Source: Pseudoips prasinana
Taxonomy: Eukaryota > Arthropoda > Insecta > Lepidoptera > Nolidae
NCBI GenBank assembly: GCA_951640165.1
Contig: OX621247.1
Location: 22,046,001 to 22,110,000 of the forward strand
DNA: 64,000 nucleotides
Reading direction: 5' to 3'
Part shown: one piece after another, positions 53,910-64,000 of the stretch
Layout: each line of letters begins with the position of its first letter
Position numbering within the stretch: the first letter of the stretch is position 1
Notes under the pieces: generated by a model
What the model was told of the DNA's origin: nothing
Databases searched by the model: none
Seen by the model: the letters and a program-made list of their open reading frames with translations, nothing else
Program-made: the position numbers and the translations under genes

Positions 53910-55191
53910 GGTCTTTACCTATGAAATTGCCGTTTTGTATGAAAAAATTTAAACGAATTTTTTTCATGAATTTTTTTATTTGTATTAATCGAAGTAATCA
54001 CCCATGCAATCAATGCATCTTTGCCATCGCAGTGGCAGTTTATTGATGCCCTTCTTAAAGAAATCAGCTGGACGGGAGGCAACAAATTCTTCAAAGGCAT
54101 TTTGTACTGCCTCTCGGGTATTGAATTTTTTTCCCGCCAAGAAGTTATCCAAATTCTGGAAAAAGTAGTAGTCTGTAGGCGCAAGGTCTGGTGAGTAGGG
54201 CGGATGACGGAGAGCTTCCAACCCCAGTTCTTGCAACTTGGAGACCGTCTGCTGTGCAGTATGAGGTCGCGCGTTGTCGTGCAGGAGCAGCGGAGACGAG
54301 CGATTGACCAATGCTGGTTGGAGATGCGCCAGCTTCTCCATCATTGTGCTCAGTTCTTCACAGTACACATCTGCAGTAATGCTCACCCCGTTTGGTAAGA
54401 AGCTGTGATGAATCACACCGGCGCTAGACCACCAAACAGTGACCATCACTTTTCTAGGGGTAAGTTTTCGTTTAGGGCATTGTTTAGGTGCTGAACCAGG
54501 ATCCAACCAACTTGCTGAGCGCTTGCGGTTATCAAACAGAATCCATTTTTCATCGCAGGTAACAATGCGGTTCAAAATTCCTTCATTTGTGTGTCTGTTG
54601 AGCAGTGCAAGGCACGTCTCGACGCGTACTTCGCGCTGGCGATCATTGAGTTCGTGGGGCACCCATTTGTCAAGCTTTTTTACCTTGCCAATTTGACGCA
54701 AATGGACCAATATTGTTTTGACGCTAACGTCGAAAGCTGCTGCTAATTCAGCCGTAGATTGTGTATCATCAGCTTCCACAACCGCCTTTAATTCGTCATT
54801 GTCGACCAAAGTCTTCGGACGACCGCGAGGTTCATTTTTCAGGTCGAAATTTCCAGAACGGAAGCGAGCAAACCAATAACAGGTGGTGCGTTGGTTTGTA
54901 GTGTTAGCTCCGTAAACGTCGTTGATGTTGCGTGCCGCTTGTGCCGCGTTGCTGCCACGACGGTACTCATATTCCATAATTACTCGAATTTTTAACGTAT
55001 CCATGATGACGAAAAAGATTGAAATGCGATGAAAATGTAACACTAATCAATAAAGAAATGACTACTTTTGGAAAAAAGAATCCATGTTTTTAAAATAAAA
55101 TTAATTTGAAATTAGAATTCTTAGCCAAACAAAAATTATTTTGATTTGAAATGGCCAGTACTGCAGAACGGCAATTTCATAGGTAAAGACC
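53910..55191 (-). mobile_element. Complete mariner transposon
   Basis: A 1,282-bp element with perfect 25-bp terminal inverted repeats at 53910-53934 (ggtctttacctatgaaattg, then ccgtt) and 55167-55191. It is flanked by TA at 53908-53909 and 55192-55193, the duplicated mariner target. Size, TIR length and TA flanks are all canonical. It encodes one uninterrupted transposase on the minus strand. With no mismatch between the TIRs and no frame damage it looks young, and possibly still mobilisable. Confidence 0.95.
53985..55004 (-). CDS. Mariner transposase (DD34D), intact
   Basis: 339 residues from the Met at 55004. The frame is open 13 codons further upstream, but MDTLKIRVIMEYEYRRG starts the usual first helix of the DNA-binding domain. 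Two helix-turn-helix regions occupy about 1-110 (RNINDVYG... and STAELAAAFDVSVKTI). The linker WVPHEL is at 114-119. Catalytic residues are D151 in TCDEKW, D243 in LLHDNARPH and D278 in PTDYYFF, with exactly 34 residues between the last two, and the YSPDLAP signature is at 270-276. The C-terminus GINKLPLRWQRCIDCMGDYFD-like ending is typical of the cecropia/mori subfamily (recalled). It would act in the nucleus, binding the 25-bp TIRs and cutting and pasting at TA. No missing key residue or frameshift. Confidence 0.95.
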   Translation of the reverse strand: MDTLKIRVIMEYEYRRGSNAAQAARNINDVYGANTTNQRTTCYWFARFRSGNFDLKNEPRGRPKTLVDNDELKAVVEADDTQSTAELAAAFDVSVKTILVHLRQIGKVKKLDKWVPHELNDRQREVRVETCLALLNRHTNEGILNRIVTCDEKWILFDNRKRSASWLDPGSAPKQCPKRKLTPRKVMVTVWWSSAGVIHHSFLPNGVSITADVYCEELSTMMEKLAHLQPALVNRSSPLLLHDNARPHTAQQTVSKLQELGLEALRHPPYSPDLAPTDYYFFQNLDNFLAGKKFNTREAVQNAFEEFVASRPADFFKKGINKLPLRWQRCIDCMGDYFD

Positions 55192-55193
55192 TA

Positions 55194-57045
55194 ATATATT
55201 GGAAACAATATTATTATTTTTTAAATAAATTATTGATTAAATCTGAATATTATTAGTTAAAATGGTAATCTATATGATTTAATAGATTAGCTTACAATAA
55301 ATTAAATCCAACATTTATTTCGTTATACTTGCTTATTTACGAGCAAATCTTAATTAAGTTTACACAAACGGGTTTTCATAAATATTGATATTAAAAATCT
55401 ACGTCACAGCTGCGGTGAGCTAAGAATTTTAATTAACAATAAAAAATAACTATTAATAATAAGCTCTCATTTATATTTATTTATCTTATTTATACCAGAA
55501 TGCCCTCGGCTGAAGAGAATATATTAAATGCATAAGGATTATTCTCACAAATTTAAAAGTGATGTGAAAAAAAATACACTGACGTGAAAAACACCTGGTG
55601 GAATATTAAAATAATTTTATCCATCTCGTGTTCATGATTATATCCTTACAGCCCGCCTTGAAACAAATTGTTAATTCTTTAGTGCGTGCGTTGTCTTTTA
55701 CACACACACTTACCATTAACTTCTTCTGCCAATCTTCTTTCATTCATCCTTTATAAATGCCCAAACGATCTACGTACGATACCTTTTTCAATCTTTGTCA
55801 CCATACTATCATCATCAGGATATAACCTATCACCAGTCGAGTTTTCCTTATAAAGTGTAACTGTAGTAACGCGCCTGCGAGCACCTGAGTGTATACGACA
55901 TGCCACGGCTCATTTTCATTTAGACCAAGCAAAACCCCTTAATGAGATACTACGATCATCAGGATGTAACGTATCAATAGCCTGCAACTCCTTATAAAAT
56001 GCTGCAGTAGCAAGCAGGTTAAAAACAAAACAGGTCACATGAATCAATAAATCCGATATACGAACCGATTTCGCGGTTTATAATTTTATAGCCAACAATT
56101 TCGTTGTACATAATACGGTTGTAGCAATTGATGACAAAACATAATAGTTGATGTTAACCAATAGCACGAATCAATCGCTGTTATTCCAACTACGACCTTT
56201 AGAACAATAGCTATCTATAAATAACTGCCTATTGTAAACTTTATTGATATTGTTAGTTATTACGATAACAAACGAGAGCTAATTAAAAATGTAACTACGA
56301 AATAGAAGAACGAAAGGAGATTGAAAAGTGCGGAATAGCCAAAAAAGACACCAATTTTTATCGATTCTTCCGGAATTATTTCAGGCTATATTATATTTGA
56401 TTCCATGACAATACTTAATAGGAATTAACTGAGAAAGGCCCCAGAAACTAGAACTATTTATTAACTTTCTATTTTAGATAAAACCTTGAAACTGATTGTA
56501 TTATTATGTAGATTTTGGTGTAACTACCTGCGCACTACTAAAACCGATATAAACAAACAAAACACGATTAAATCTTAATTTTAATACACACAAAATCAAG
56601 TCTGTTTTTATAAAATATCACTCGATCATTCGTTTAGAATGAACCTGTCACATTCGTTTTACATCTGTCCTATAACTTCATAATAAGTTCTAAACGATGG
56701 TTTCCGATTCAAACGTCAACCGTACACGAGACCGGCGCACGCGCCGCGCGAGATGAATCGAGACTGAACGTTCTAATTTTGAAATGAAGTGGGTTTAATA
56801 ACATTGCGTAGATTTACCCGTTTTCTCCCAGTGACATCCGCGATGACTCACAAATATGAGATTTTGCGTCAAAATTAAAATATTTTCTTGGAGCTTATGG
56901 AAATGTATAGAGGAATATTGCCAACATATCCATAAGCTTAAATTATTAAAAAGATATAAATCTCTCCAAGAGAGTCCAGACAGAATGAACATACAATTAA
57001 CATGTCATTTTGTGGTTTATTTTACTTTATCGTATGGGGTTTGAT
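55194..57045. other. Unassigned AT-rich stretch
   Basis: No gene recognised. About 55800-56000 carries two related phrases, catcatcaggatataacctatcac and cgatcatcaggatgtaacgtatcaa, followed by ccttataaa and tgtaacggt-like text, suggesting a diverged direct repeat about 170 bp apart. A short GC patch, cgcacgcgccgcgcg, lies near 56736-56750. Confidence 0.4.
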
Positions 57046-57084
57046 TACTCTAAGGTAAGAGTAATCTGAGAGGGAAACCACTGG

Positions 57085-57170
57085 ATGCGGTCAGCGCAGG
57101 ACCGACCGCTCTGGAGATGCTTGGGGGAGGCCTTTGTCCAGCAGTGGAAGTCTTTCGGTGTTATCATGAA
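57085..57170 (+). pseudogene. RTE-type LINE 3' end scrap
   Basis: Reads MRSAQDRPLWRCLGEAFVQQW then KSFG, the C-terminal peptide of the same family as 22595-23170 and 10348-10446. A small hairpin, gattactct/agagtaatc (57041-57066), sits just upstream of the junction. Confidence 0.7.
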
Positions 57171-57532
57171 TATTAGAGTAGTTTAAGTCGCTCAATAAGC
57201 TTCCTTAAGTTATATTTGTAATATATAATCATAATCAACAGAAAACATATTTAAAGATAATAATATTTCGCAATTAAACACCGTCGATTTTCTATATGAA
57301 TCTATCAGGAATTTCATGAGTAATACGAGTATAAAGAAAATAAATTATTCATACTAATAATAATAATATGTTCGTGTGTATATTACCTTTCCACGATTAA
57401 AGTCGTGATAAAACTCGGCAAGTAATTAAGTATATAGTAATAGTACATAGGCTAGTTGGGCACTATCTGTGATATTAAATAATGTGCACTTTATATACAG
57501 ATAGGATAAAATATTACGTGTAAATATCTACA
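57171..57532. other. AT-rich non-coding stretch
   Basis: Nothing recognised. Confidence 0.3.
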
Positions 57533-57733
57533 CACACTGTCATCTGATCCTAAAATAAGCAGAGACTGTACTATGGCAACCAGACAACTGATAAACATAC
57601 TTGTATATTTCTAAACACATACATAATATACATAAATTACACCTAGACACAGGAGGGATTTGTCCTGGGTAGGGATCAAACCCACGAACCCTGGCTTAGC
57701 AGCCACGGTCACTAACCACTAGAACATCAGGCC
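57533..57733 (-). mobile_element. SINE-A copy, old and diverged
   Basis: cacacactgtcatctgatcc, agagactgtactatggcaac, cagacaactgataaacata, then ttgtcctgggtagggatcaa and cggtcactaaccactagaac. Order as in SINE-A on the minus strand, with many substitutions and a changed head. Confidence 0.6.
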
Positions 57734-58425
57734 ATCCAAACTATGAAATATTTCAACAATTTATTCGCTCTTTCTCTAAAATTACACAGCAATGTGTCCT
57801 GTCATGAGAATGTTTAATGTTCATAACATTATTACAAATTCTACACCTACGACATCCTTCATAAAATACCCAAAGACCTTCGAACGTTCTCCATATGATA
57901 GATGTCCCATAATAAAACGCGTGCAGACAACCTTGGCTATAGACACTAGTCTTGTTATTGTTTATAAACCGCACTAGAGGATGTAAACAGACGCTGACTA
58001 AAATTTTATTTGCTTGGTTACTGCGACCTTGCGTAGTCTATGTCTCGACTTGGGCCCGAGCCAGAACTGCATAAAATTTGCACGGAATAAAAATAATTGA
58101 ATTTGGACATTTTGTTCGCAAAGTTGGAACAACATTAACTATTCAGTGGTACAAGTTGAAATATTACGTGTCCATATACCTGACAAGGGTTTTCGATCGG
58201 CTGATGGATATTGTATGCAAGGCTTATATAGATTACTGAAATATCCATTCAATATTTCATACGTTTCATTGCTATTTAATTTTATTTATTTATTGCGATC
58301 GGAATGTGTTTTCGGAATCAGAATTGATTACAGCTCTTAGCTCAGAACTTAAATAATAAAAAATAAAATAAGTACACTTTTTAGTAAACAAAAAACTACT
58401 CTTCTTCTACTCCATCTTACTTATC
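57734..58425. other. Unassigned stretch with antiparallel small frames
   Basis: Frames of 73 codons (57974-57753, minus, Cys-rich: GCRRCRICNNV) and 61 codons (57792-57977, plus) overlap. Neither matches anything I know. No gene called. Confidence 0.35.
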
Positions 58426-58499
58426 TTCCCACTTTCAATATCTCTTTACCAACCACAGTAAAAATCTTTGCTCTTCTCACAATCGTCTCCTTCAATGTC

Positions 58500-58667
58500 C
58501 ATCTCACCGCTTTCCGCTCTGACTTCCTTCACTCTTCTTTCTTTGTAGAATCTATTATTCAGTGGAATACATTACCTCTCGAAATCAGGATAGCCAAGAG
58601 TCGCTTCACATTTAAAAGGAAAGTTCGAGAGCATATCGTTCGGAAATTCTTAGCAGAAACCCCTTGA
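58500..58667 (+). pseudogene. Jockey-type LINE C-terminal remnant
   Basis: The plus frame reads SSFFVESIIQWNTLPLEIRI, then AKSRFTFKRKVREHIV and stops after a few codons (TGA near 58666). F-x(6)-W-N-x-L-P followed by F-K-R-x-(V/L) is the conserved C-terminus of many non-LTR RT proteins of the jockey/CR1 groups. Upstream the frame is not convincing, so only about 50 codons remain. Confidence 0.55.
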
Positions 58668-58707
58668 TTATAAATGTATGATTACATGATCGGATTGAAT
58701 AGTATAG

Positions 58708-58710
<3 letters not shown>

Positions 58711-58745
<35 letters not shown>
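58711..58745. repeat. (TA)n microsatellite
   Basis: About 17 TA units without interruption. It lies about 45 bp beyond the stop of the LINE remnant at 58500-58667 and may have grown from its tail. Confidence 0.9.
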
Positions 58746-58748
<3 letters not shown>

Positions 58749-59522
58749 ATAATCCAGTTTTTTTACTATTAATCTTTACTTTACGCCTACCATGTTCCCT
58801 CTGCACCACCCTAAGGTTGACTGTCAGAAAATGCCTAGGGCATTTAGTCCGCCTTTGTACAATTTAATGTGCATTAAGTGATAAACAAAAATAAAAAAGG
58901 ACATTTTACATTGGAACATGATTAAAATGTATAATGGGCGGTCTAATATAATATATCTATAAAGTCATTAAGCGATAGCTTCCAGACAACTTTTGGCTGG
59001 AATGGTGGGAATTAAATGAACAAAATCCGGTAACGATGCAACGAAGTGTGGTATACCAAAAATAAAATAAACTAATAGTAATAAAAGGAATACTTAAAAC
59101 TAAAAATTTGGTTAACGTACCTATTAATCATACATATAATAATGTAAATAAGGTATCTACAATATATTCATATAAAATAAAATATCACCTTTTTACCCTC
59201 TGAAGCACGGAGACCCTCAGAAATTAAGCAAATTATTACGGTCATCCAGAAGAATAGATAGATAGGTCATTTAGAATAGATATCGAATCTACTGGGTTCA
59301 ATTGTTACTTACTATAGAGGTAGATAACACGGATTCTCAGTGAGCCAAATAAAGTTTTCATAATATTATCAGCGAACGGTTTAGTCAAAGATTACAGAAA
59401 GCTCTTCTATTCTTTTTCTTTAACATTTAATCAATTATAGTAATAAGATATAATCATAATTTTACCCAGGTGTTAAATGATGAATATTACCAATATTTTT
59501 GGCCAACTCACAATTGGTTATG
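58746..59522. other. AT-rich non-coding stretch
   Basis: A short piece of repeat I (ccctctgaagcacggaga) lies at 59198-59215. Nothing else recognised. Confidence 0.4.
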
Positions 59523-59524
59523 AA

Positions 59525-59638
59525 CAGACGCCAGCAAATCAAGCTACCCCAATCTGTCAAATTTCTTTTACAGATTTTCAACTTTATCACATAAGCATAA
59601 GGTCCACTTTCAATTGGGGAAATTTGACTGTCTGTCTG
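59525..59638. mobile_element. MITE-D copy 3, internally deleted
   Basis: Left end cagacgccagcaaatcaagc, then taccccaatctgtcaaattt. The right part, caattggggaaatttgactg, runs to a decayed end before TA at 59639-59640. 114 bp against 135 bp in the other copies, and the left TA is mutated to AA. The 86-codon frame across it is not a gene. Confidence 0.7.
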
Positions 59639-59970
59639 TACGTAACTAAACGGTTACTGAGCGACTTAATCCCAATCAATACTGTCACTTTAATAAACAG
59701 AAAATTTATATACAGCTACACAATTTGGCTTTTATAGTTGTTTCAAACTTATTTGCAGATAATTCCCTCGTACCGTTGGGAAGTTTTGTAATACAATATT
59801 ATAGTAAATTGTCTCATAAAAGAGTTACTTGTTTTGTGGAGACATAATTATCTTACTTAAATTGTAATATTCTTGATTCCGTCTGGTTTTATTTTACAGC
59901 GCACAAAAAAGGGTTAGAAAAAAATGTCGCTTACCTAAGACTGTTGTAATAGGAGTTTATAAGTTCATCA
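59639..59970. other. AT-rich non-coding stretch
   Basis: Nothing recognised. Confidence 0.3.
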
Positions 59971-59971
59971 T

Positions 59972-60180
59972 GTCAGCAAAAGCCTCCCCAAAGAATGTGG
60001 GGATAAGCCATAGCCATAGCCACGCTTGAAAAACGGCTTGGCGCTCGCAGTTTGATGGTCATAGTTCACAGAAAAACGCTGCTGCCCGTTCTCTGGTAGG
60101 TATTCCCTCGGTCGATAGCTACGCCCCTCACAGGATGAGACGGGGGTGATGATATTCTATGGCGTCAACACACAGCAGTT
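59972..60180. repeat. Dispersed repeat G, copy 1
   Basis: catagccacgcttgaaaaac, gctcgcagtttgatggtcat, cagaaaaacgctgctgcccg, ttctctggtaggtattccct, tgagacgggggtgatgatat, ggcgtcaacacacagca. It matches 63085-63305 in the same orientation. Probably the untranslated end of a LINE. Confidence 0.65.
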
Positions 60181-60643
60181 TATAAGTTCACGGGACTTAA
60201 TTCATCCCGTCCCCCGTAGCATTAAGTATCTTCTAAAACACTAAATTATTCAGTAAAGTGGCGTTCCGCTCATTAGCATTAAATAATATGGGACAGAAAA
60301 TATACGATAATGGCTGTTCCATTATTGAAATTTCATACATACAAAGAGGTTCTGAAAGTAAATAACTAAATTCTTTTAGTTGTTCTGATGTCTATCTCCT
60401 GATTACCTTCCTACTTTTGACTTATTATTATCCCTCTCTAACTAGGGATTCAGTTCACAAACTCTCTTTTAATTTCAACCTTTGATATATCTAGTTACAG
60501 ATTTCGGTTCGTAAGTACACGTAAATATTACGGAGTTCAATTTATATTTAGTTATATCTGTTAAAATTGTGCACTATGTTATCGAATGGAATTTATAATT
60601 AAGGGAGCCAAGACGACTAGCGATCAGATTAATAAATAATAAT
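60181..60643. other. AT-rich non-coding stretch
   Basis: Nothing recognised. Confidence 0.3.
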
Positions 60644-60645
60644 GA

Positions 60646-60815
60646 TGTCCTCCTAACCAAATTTCAGTCACGGTGGCCAGTCCCAATGGAGACAAATGTG
60701 CAGGACATATTATAGAGCACAAGTGCGTGCCCAAACACGGGGCACTTCCATTACTCTCACGATCCGATGGGACGACTAGCGACACGCCCAGAAAGAGGTC
60801 AGATACAAAATTTTC
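60646..60815 (-). mobile_element. SINE-F copy, head missing
   Basis: tcctcctaaccaaatttcag, tcacggtggccagtcccaat, ggagac, gtgcgtgcccaaacacgggg, cactcccatt-like text, gacgactagcgacacgccca, gaaagaggtcag. This matches the 3' half of SINE-F on the minus strand and stops before the tRNA-like head. Confidence 0.7.
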
Positions 60816-61565
60816 ATTTGACAGTTACCTAATAAATATTTGTGAGAAGCACAATACCCTAACACAGATTAATATGACGTACTTGCGTATATTTTTTTTG
60901 TTTAAGTTTGATTTAAAGTCTTGTATCTACTGTAAATCTCTTTTTGAAATATTTCTTTACCTACTTATTGAAGTCTCTGCGGCATGATTATCCACAGAAA
61001 ATATCGGAACAGCAAAAATAAACATATACATATATAGTAATAACAGTTCCCAAAAAATATGTGGCAGAAAGGCCATTCAGTTATGTAAGCAATTTGTCTT
61101 CCTATTACAAAAATCTGAAAAGCTTATACGAATCCAAGAGTTAAAAGTTAATAAACCGCCAGTCTCCTACAACGAGGCGCTAGGCACAGGTAATTGTTTC
61201 TTTTTATACGTTAACACAAAGGGAGGGATTTTTGTTTTGCCTCGCCTGTTCAAATGTTTGTGGTGACAACGCTAACGAAATCCCGGCTGCGGTGAATTCG
61301 CACACATGTTGCGGAGCTATATAAATAAGCTTATACAGGATTTACATGATATATTACGTGCAAAGTACCATTAATGTTGAAAAGGTTTTTCAATTTAATT
61401 CTCACAAAATTGCATTCATGTTTCCAGATGGGGATATGGAAATTGGTATTTTAAATTATATAAGTTTCGTCGTCTGTGTTTTTTCGTATGTCTTTTCAGA
61501 CAGAACTTGAATTTATAAGAGAAATTTTACTGAATAACGTCTCCGTAAAGTGAATGTAGCATTTT
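60816..61565. other. AT-rich non-coding stretch
   Basis: Nothing recognised. Confidence 0.3.
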
Positions 61566-61569
61566 TACG

Positions 61570-61785
61570 TTCCATTATCAGTCTGATATCGTCCACAGCT
61601 GGACATGGGCTCTCCTAAAAGTTTTATAACGTTGGAGGAGTTTGCCGTAGTCACCGCGCTTAGCATGCGAGTTGGCGAGTGCATTTAGACTACCTGGTGT
61701 ATCCCTTAGTAGCCTTTTACGGCACCCACGCGAATGGACGGCCCTGTTATTCTTCTGAGCCGAAAACCACACCATCGATTTTTAC
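61570..61785. repeat. Dispersed repeat G relative
   Basis: cagctggacatgggctctcc, gagtttgccgtagtcaccgc, gcttagcatgcgagttggcg, then agccttttacggcacccacg, cgaatggac and gccgaaaaccacacc. It has the same modules as repeat G (cacgcttagca...gggttggc; closing ccacacc) but a different middle. I recall the closing phrase from lepidopteran retroelement 3' ends. Confidence 0.5.
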
Positions 61786-62447
61786 GGTATTAAGAAGATA
61801 TATGGTGAGTTAATCGTTACGTAAGAAATAAATTAGTAGTTATAATTATCCCACCTGGAAAGTAAAGACGTTTTCGTATCCGATTAAGTTATACCTTTGA
61901 CTGCTATAATACTAAAGATAGTCGAAGGCATTGTGTAACTGTTGTGTCTGTAATTTAAGTCGCTTGAATTATGCTTTCTTCACGTTATGTTGTGTCAATC
62001 ACAATACCAATAAGGATAAATAGAAATTTCCCAATTCATAATGTAAGCAAATGCATTAAAGTCGTACTATATCACTTTGATATGAAAATTTACATAGTTT
62101 AGATAGTTGTAATAGGCCAAATAAAGAATATAGGTAAAGGCCAGAACAAACAAAATTAAACACAAAATCAATTAAATAAACCCACAAGATTATTATCCGT
62201 AACAAAACATAACAATTAGGGCCCAAGAACCCGATGCCGACCTCGTAATTCATATAGCGAGGAAGATAATTACTGAAAGTGCGAGCTTGCGACGCGACGC
62301 CGACGGCCCGTAATTCCGTTTAATGAAATCCCTATTTTACCTACGAGGGATCGTACCTACAGATTGCCATACAATAATATAGTGAGAATATATTAGAACA
62401 GGCATCTTATTATTATATTACGCGCGGTCCATCTTCGACCACATCTT
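61786..62447. other. AT-rich non-coding stretch
   Basis: A short GC patch, gcgacgcgacgccgacgg, lies near 62290-62307. No gene. Confidence 0.35.
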
Positions 62448-62484
62448 TTTTTTTTAATGCAAACCCATTTTGCATTAAAAAAAA
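62448..62484. repeat. Perfect 16-bp hairpin
   Basis: ttttttttaatgcaaa (62448-62463) and its exact complement (62469-62484) around cccat. Confidence 0.85.
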
Positions 62485-63084
62485 TACAAATCGTAAATAT
62501 CGTATTTATCATATTCATTGACGATGTTGCGAGATAAAATTATTGGAAATGTATTATTACCAGTTTACGCGTGTTAACACCAACAAACATTTTAAAGGAT
62601 TGCATTACTTAAATATGACGGCAGTAAAAATGCAAAATAACACTCACAATTCAGATTCAGATTCCGATCACAATTCATTTGTGTTTTTTGTTGAGTATTA
62701 TTTTATTTATTATAGTGCAACTTACATTAACGAATCAAACCATTATTGAGTAAATATCTGTGAGGTTGACACATTTTACAATTAATTCAATGAACAGTTT
62801 TTAATCGACATGATTAATTTCAAGGTACCTATATACATATATATGCATAGACTCACGCCTGTTTCCTAGGAGAGTAGACAAAGGACTTTTGTCACGATCT
62901 TTTCTCTTTTCACACCTTTTTTTCCCTCGTTTACGATTATTTGTTAAATTAGTATACAATTATGGCTATATGTTCTTGGTTATTGTATTAACTATCTACC
63001 AACTAACTACTGTCAAACTAAATAAAAAACTGAGCCATAACGCTATACGGTCAAACTGATCGAGAAACACAGACATTATCACCA
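62485..63084. other. AT-rich non-coding stretch
   Basis: The frame at 62543-62749 has no motif. Nothing recognised. Confidence 0.3.
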
Positions 63085-63305
63085 TCATCATGTCAGTCAA
63101 ATTACGTCCTAAGGTGGACAAAATCCTCCACCGAGAACAGGATATGCCATAATCGCCACGCTTAGCAGATGGGTTGGCATTCGTAGTTTGATGGTCGCAG
63201 AAAAACGCTGCACCCCGTTCTGTGGTAGGTTTCCCTTGGGCCGATTTCTAATTCCCTGACGAGATGAGAAGGGGTGATGATAATATTCGCCGTCACCAAA
63301 CAGCG
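63085..63305. repeat. Dispersed repeat G, copy 2
   Basis: atcatcatgtcagtcaaatt, aatcgccacgcttagcagat, gggttggcattcgtagtttg, atggtcgcagaaaaacgctg, ttctgtggtaggtttccctt, gagaaggggtgatgataata, gccgtcaccaaacagc. Same order as 59972-60180. Confidence 0.65.
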
Positions 63306-64000
63306 AACACAGATAGAATAAACAAATTATGATCCAATTTGAAGTTTACAGTTAAGCCAATGTTAATCCTAGTAAATAGTCAAGCTATAGTTTCCCACAT
63401 AGTTGTTGAGTAATAACGACCATCCGTTTCCATGACAACGTGTACTCTTGTAAAAATTATAAAGTAGTAAAAATATTAGACTTAAACTAGATAATTAAAC
63501 ATAATCTCTTGACAATAACTTGATACGAGCTAGCTAAATATCATTTCTGTAATAAAATAAATTTTATAAATGTTTTCATACAAGATGTACCTAAATATCT
63601 ATGTTACTAGAAATAATATCTAATGTATACAACTATATTACTACAAACATGTTCTGACTATTTACAAGCGCTTTTTTAAAGTCTACGTGAATAAAAACCT
63701 TTTTTATTTTATTTTATTTTATTTTAATACCCATTACACTTAAAGGCCAAATCGTTGCGCTGAGAGATAACATTAAAATTGCACCTTCCAATGCATCAGT
63801 ACATTCGAGAATATAACACAGTTTAACTGTTGCGTTTTCGCGTAATTCTCATACATAAATTGAATCGGCATAATAAATTCGAAACGCATTTACAGTAACA
63901 GTTGGTTATACATTTTCGGTTTTACGATATTATCATTTTGTTTATTTGTCTTTGATTAACTCCAGACTGGTATTCCTAGTTAGGTTAATCTATGTTATGT
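63306..64000. other. AT-rich stretch with a pentanucleotide repeat
   Basis: (TTTTA)n, about five units, at about 63700-63725. It is preceded by aaagtctacgtgaataaaaacc, whose reverse complement occurs at about 15873-15895, so an unrecognised repeat probably ends here. Nothing else seen up to the window edge. Confidence 0.45.

Noticed and set aside
57753..57974. Cys-rich minus-strand frame (GCRRCRICNNV) as a zinc-binding or toxin-like peptide
   Set aside because: The cysteine pattern does not match a known finger or a disulfide scaffold, there is no signal peptide, and the opposite strand is equally open. Chance is likelier.
1..64000. CRISPR array, operon or bacterial-type gene cluster
   Set aside because: No regularly spaced identical repeats. 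Coding density is very low and the repeat content is eukaryotic.

Overview
The window looks like AT-rich, intergenic, transposon-dominated nuclear DNA of a moth or butterfly. The signs are tRNA-derived SINE families with A/B-box heads, short Helitrons ending in CACAGCTAG, RTE-like LINE 3' ends ending in the peptide motif EAFVQQW, a cecropia-type mariner, and several repeat texts I recall from lepidopteran genomes. The family names come from memory and were not searched. I see no operon, CRISPR array, rRNA or free-standing tRNA gene.

Layout. 1-13 kb: an R1-like reverse-transcriptase (RT) scrap at the left edge, a decayed LINE tail (1.5 kb), a foldback element (3.0-3.5 kb), many SINE copies, and two different TA-flanked MITEs lying back to back (10.58-10.85 kb). 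13-23.2 kb: another MITE, a Helitron, a dispersed 'gggttccgta' repeat, a 5'-truncated LINE with a 570-codon open RT frame (16.7-18.6 kb), SINEs carrying a MITE and a mini-Helitron, and an RTE 3' end. 23.5-31.6 kb: a SINE with a local inverted duplication, hairpins, then the largest unit, a full-length RTE-like retrotransposon (25,930-30,020) with a 10-bp target-site duplication (TSD) and one in-frame stop, followed by more SINEs. 31.6-50 kb: mostly anonymous AT-rich DNA with a third MITE, a reverse-strand Helitron, a perfect 41-bp-arm palindrome (38.38-38.47 kb), LINE remnants and SINEs. 50.36-50.86 kb: the only candidate host-gene piece, an acidic 166-codon minus-strand frame that could be a first coding exon. 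50.9-64 kb: a direct-repeat pair, an intact mariner (53,910-55,191) with perfect 25-bp terminal repeats and an uninterrupted DD34D transposase, then remnants.

Mechanistically the window is a record of transposition. The mariner and the RTE-like element carry their own enzymes. The SINEs (four families) and MITEs carry none and must have borrowed enzymes from elsewhere. One SINE family (SINE-A) has been hit at least four times by other elements, which gives a relative order of insertion and precise empty sites. Many short, near-perfect snap-back inverted repeats form a second layer of structure that the named families do not explain.
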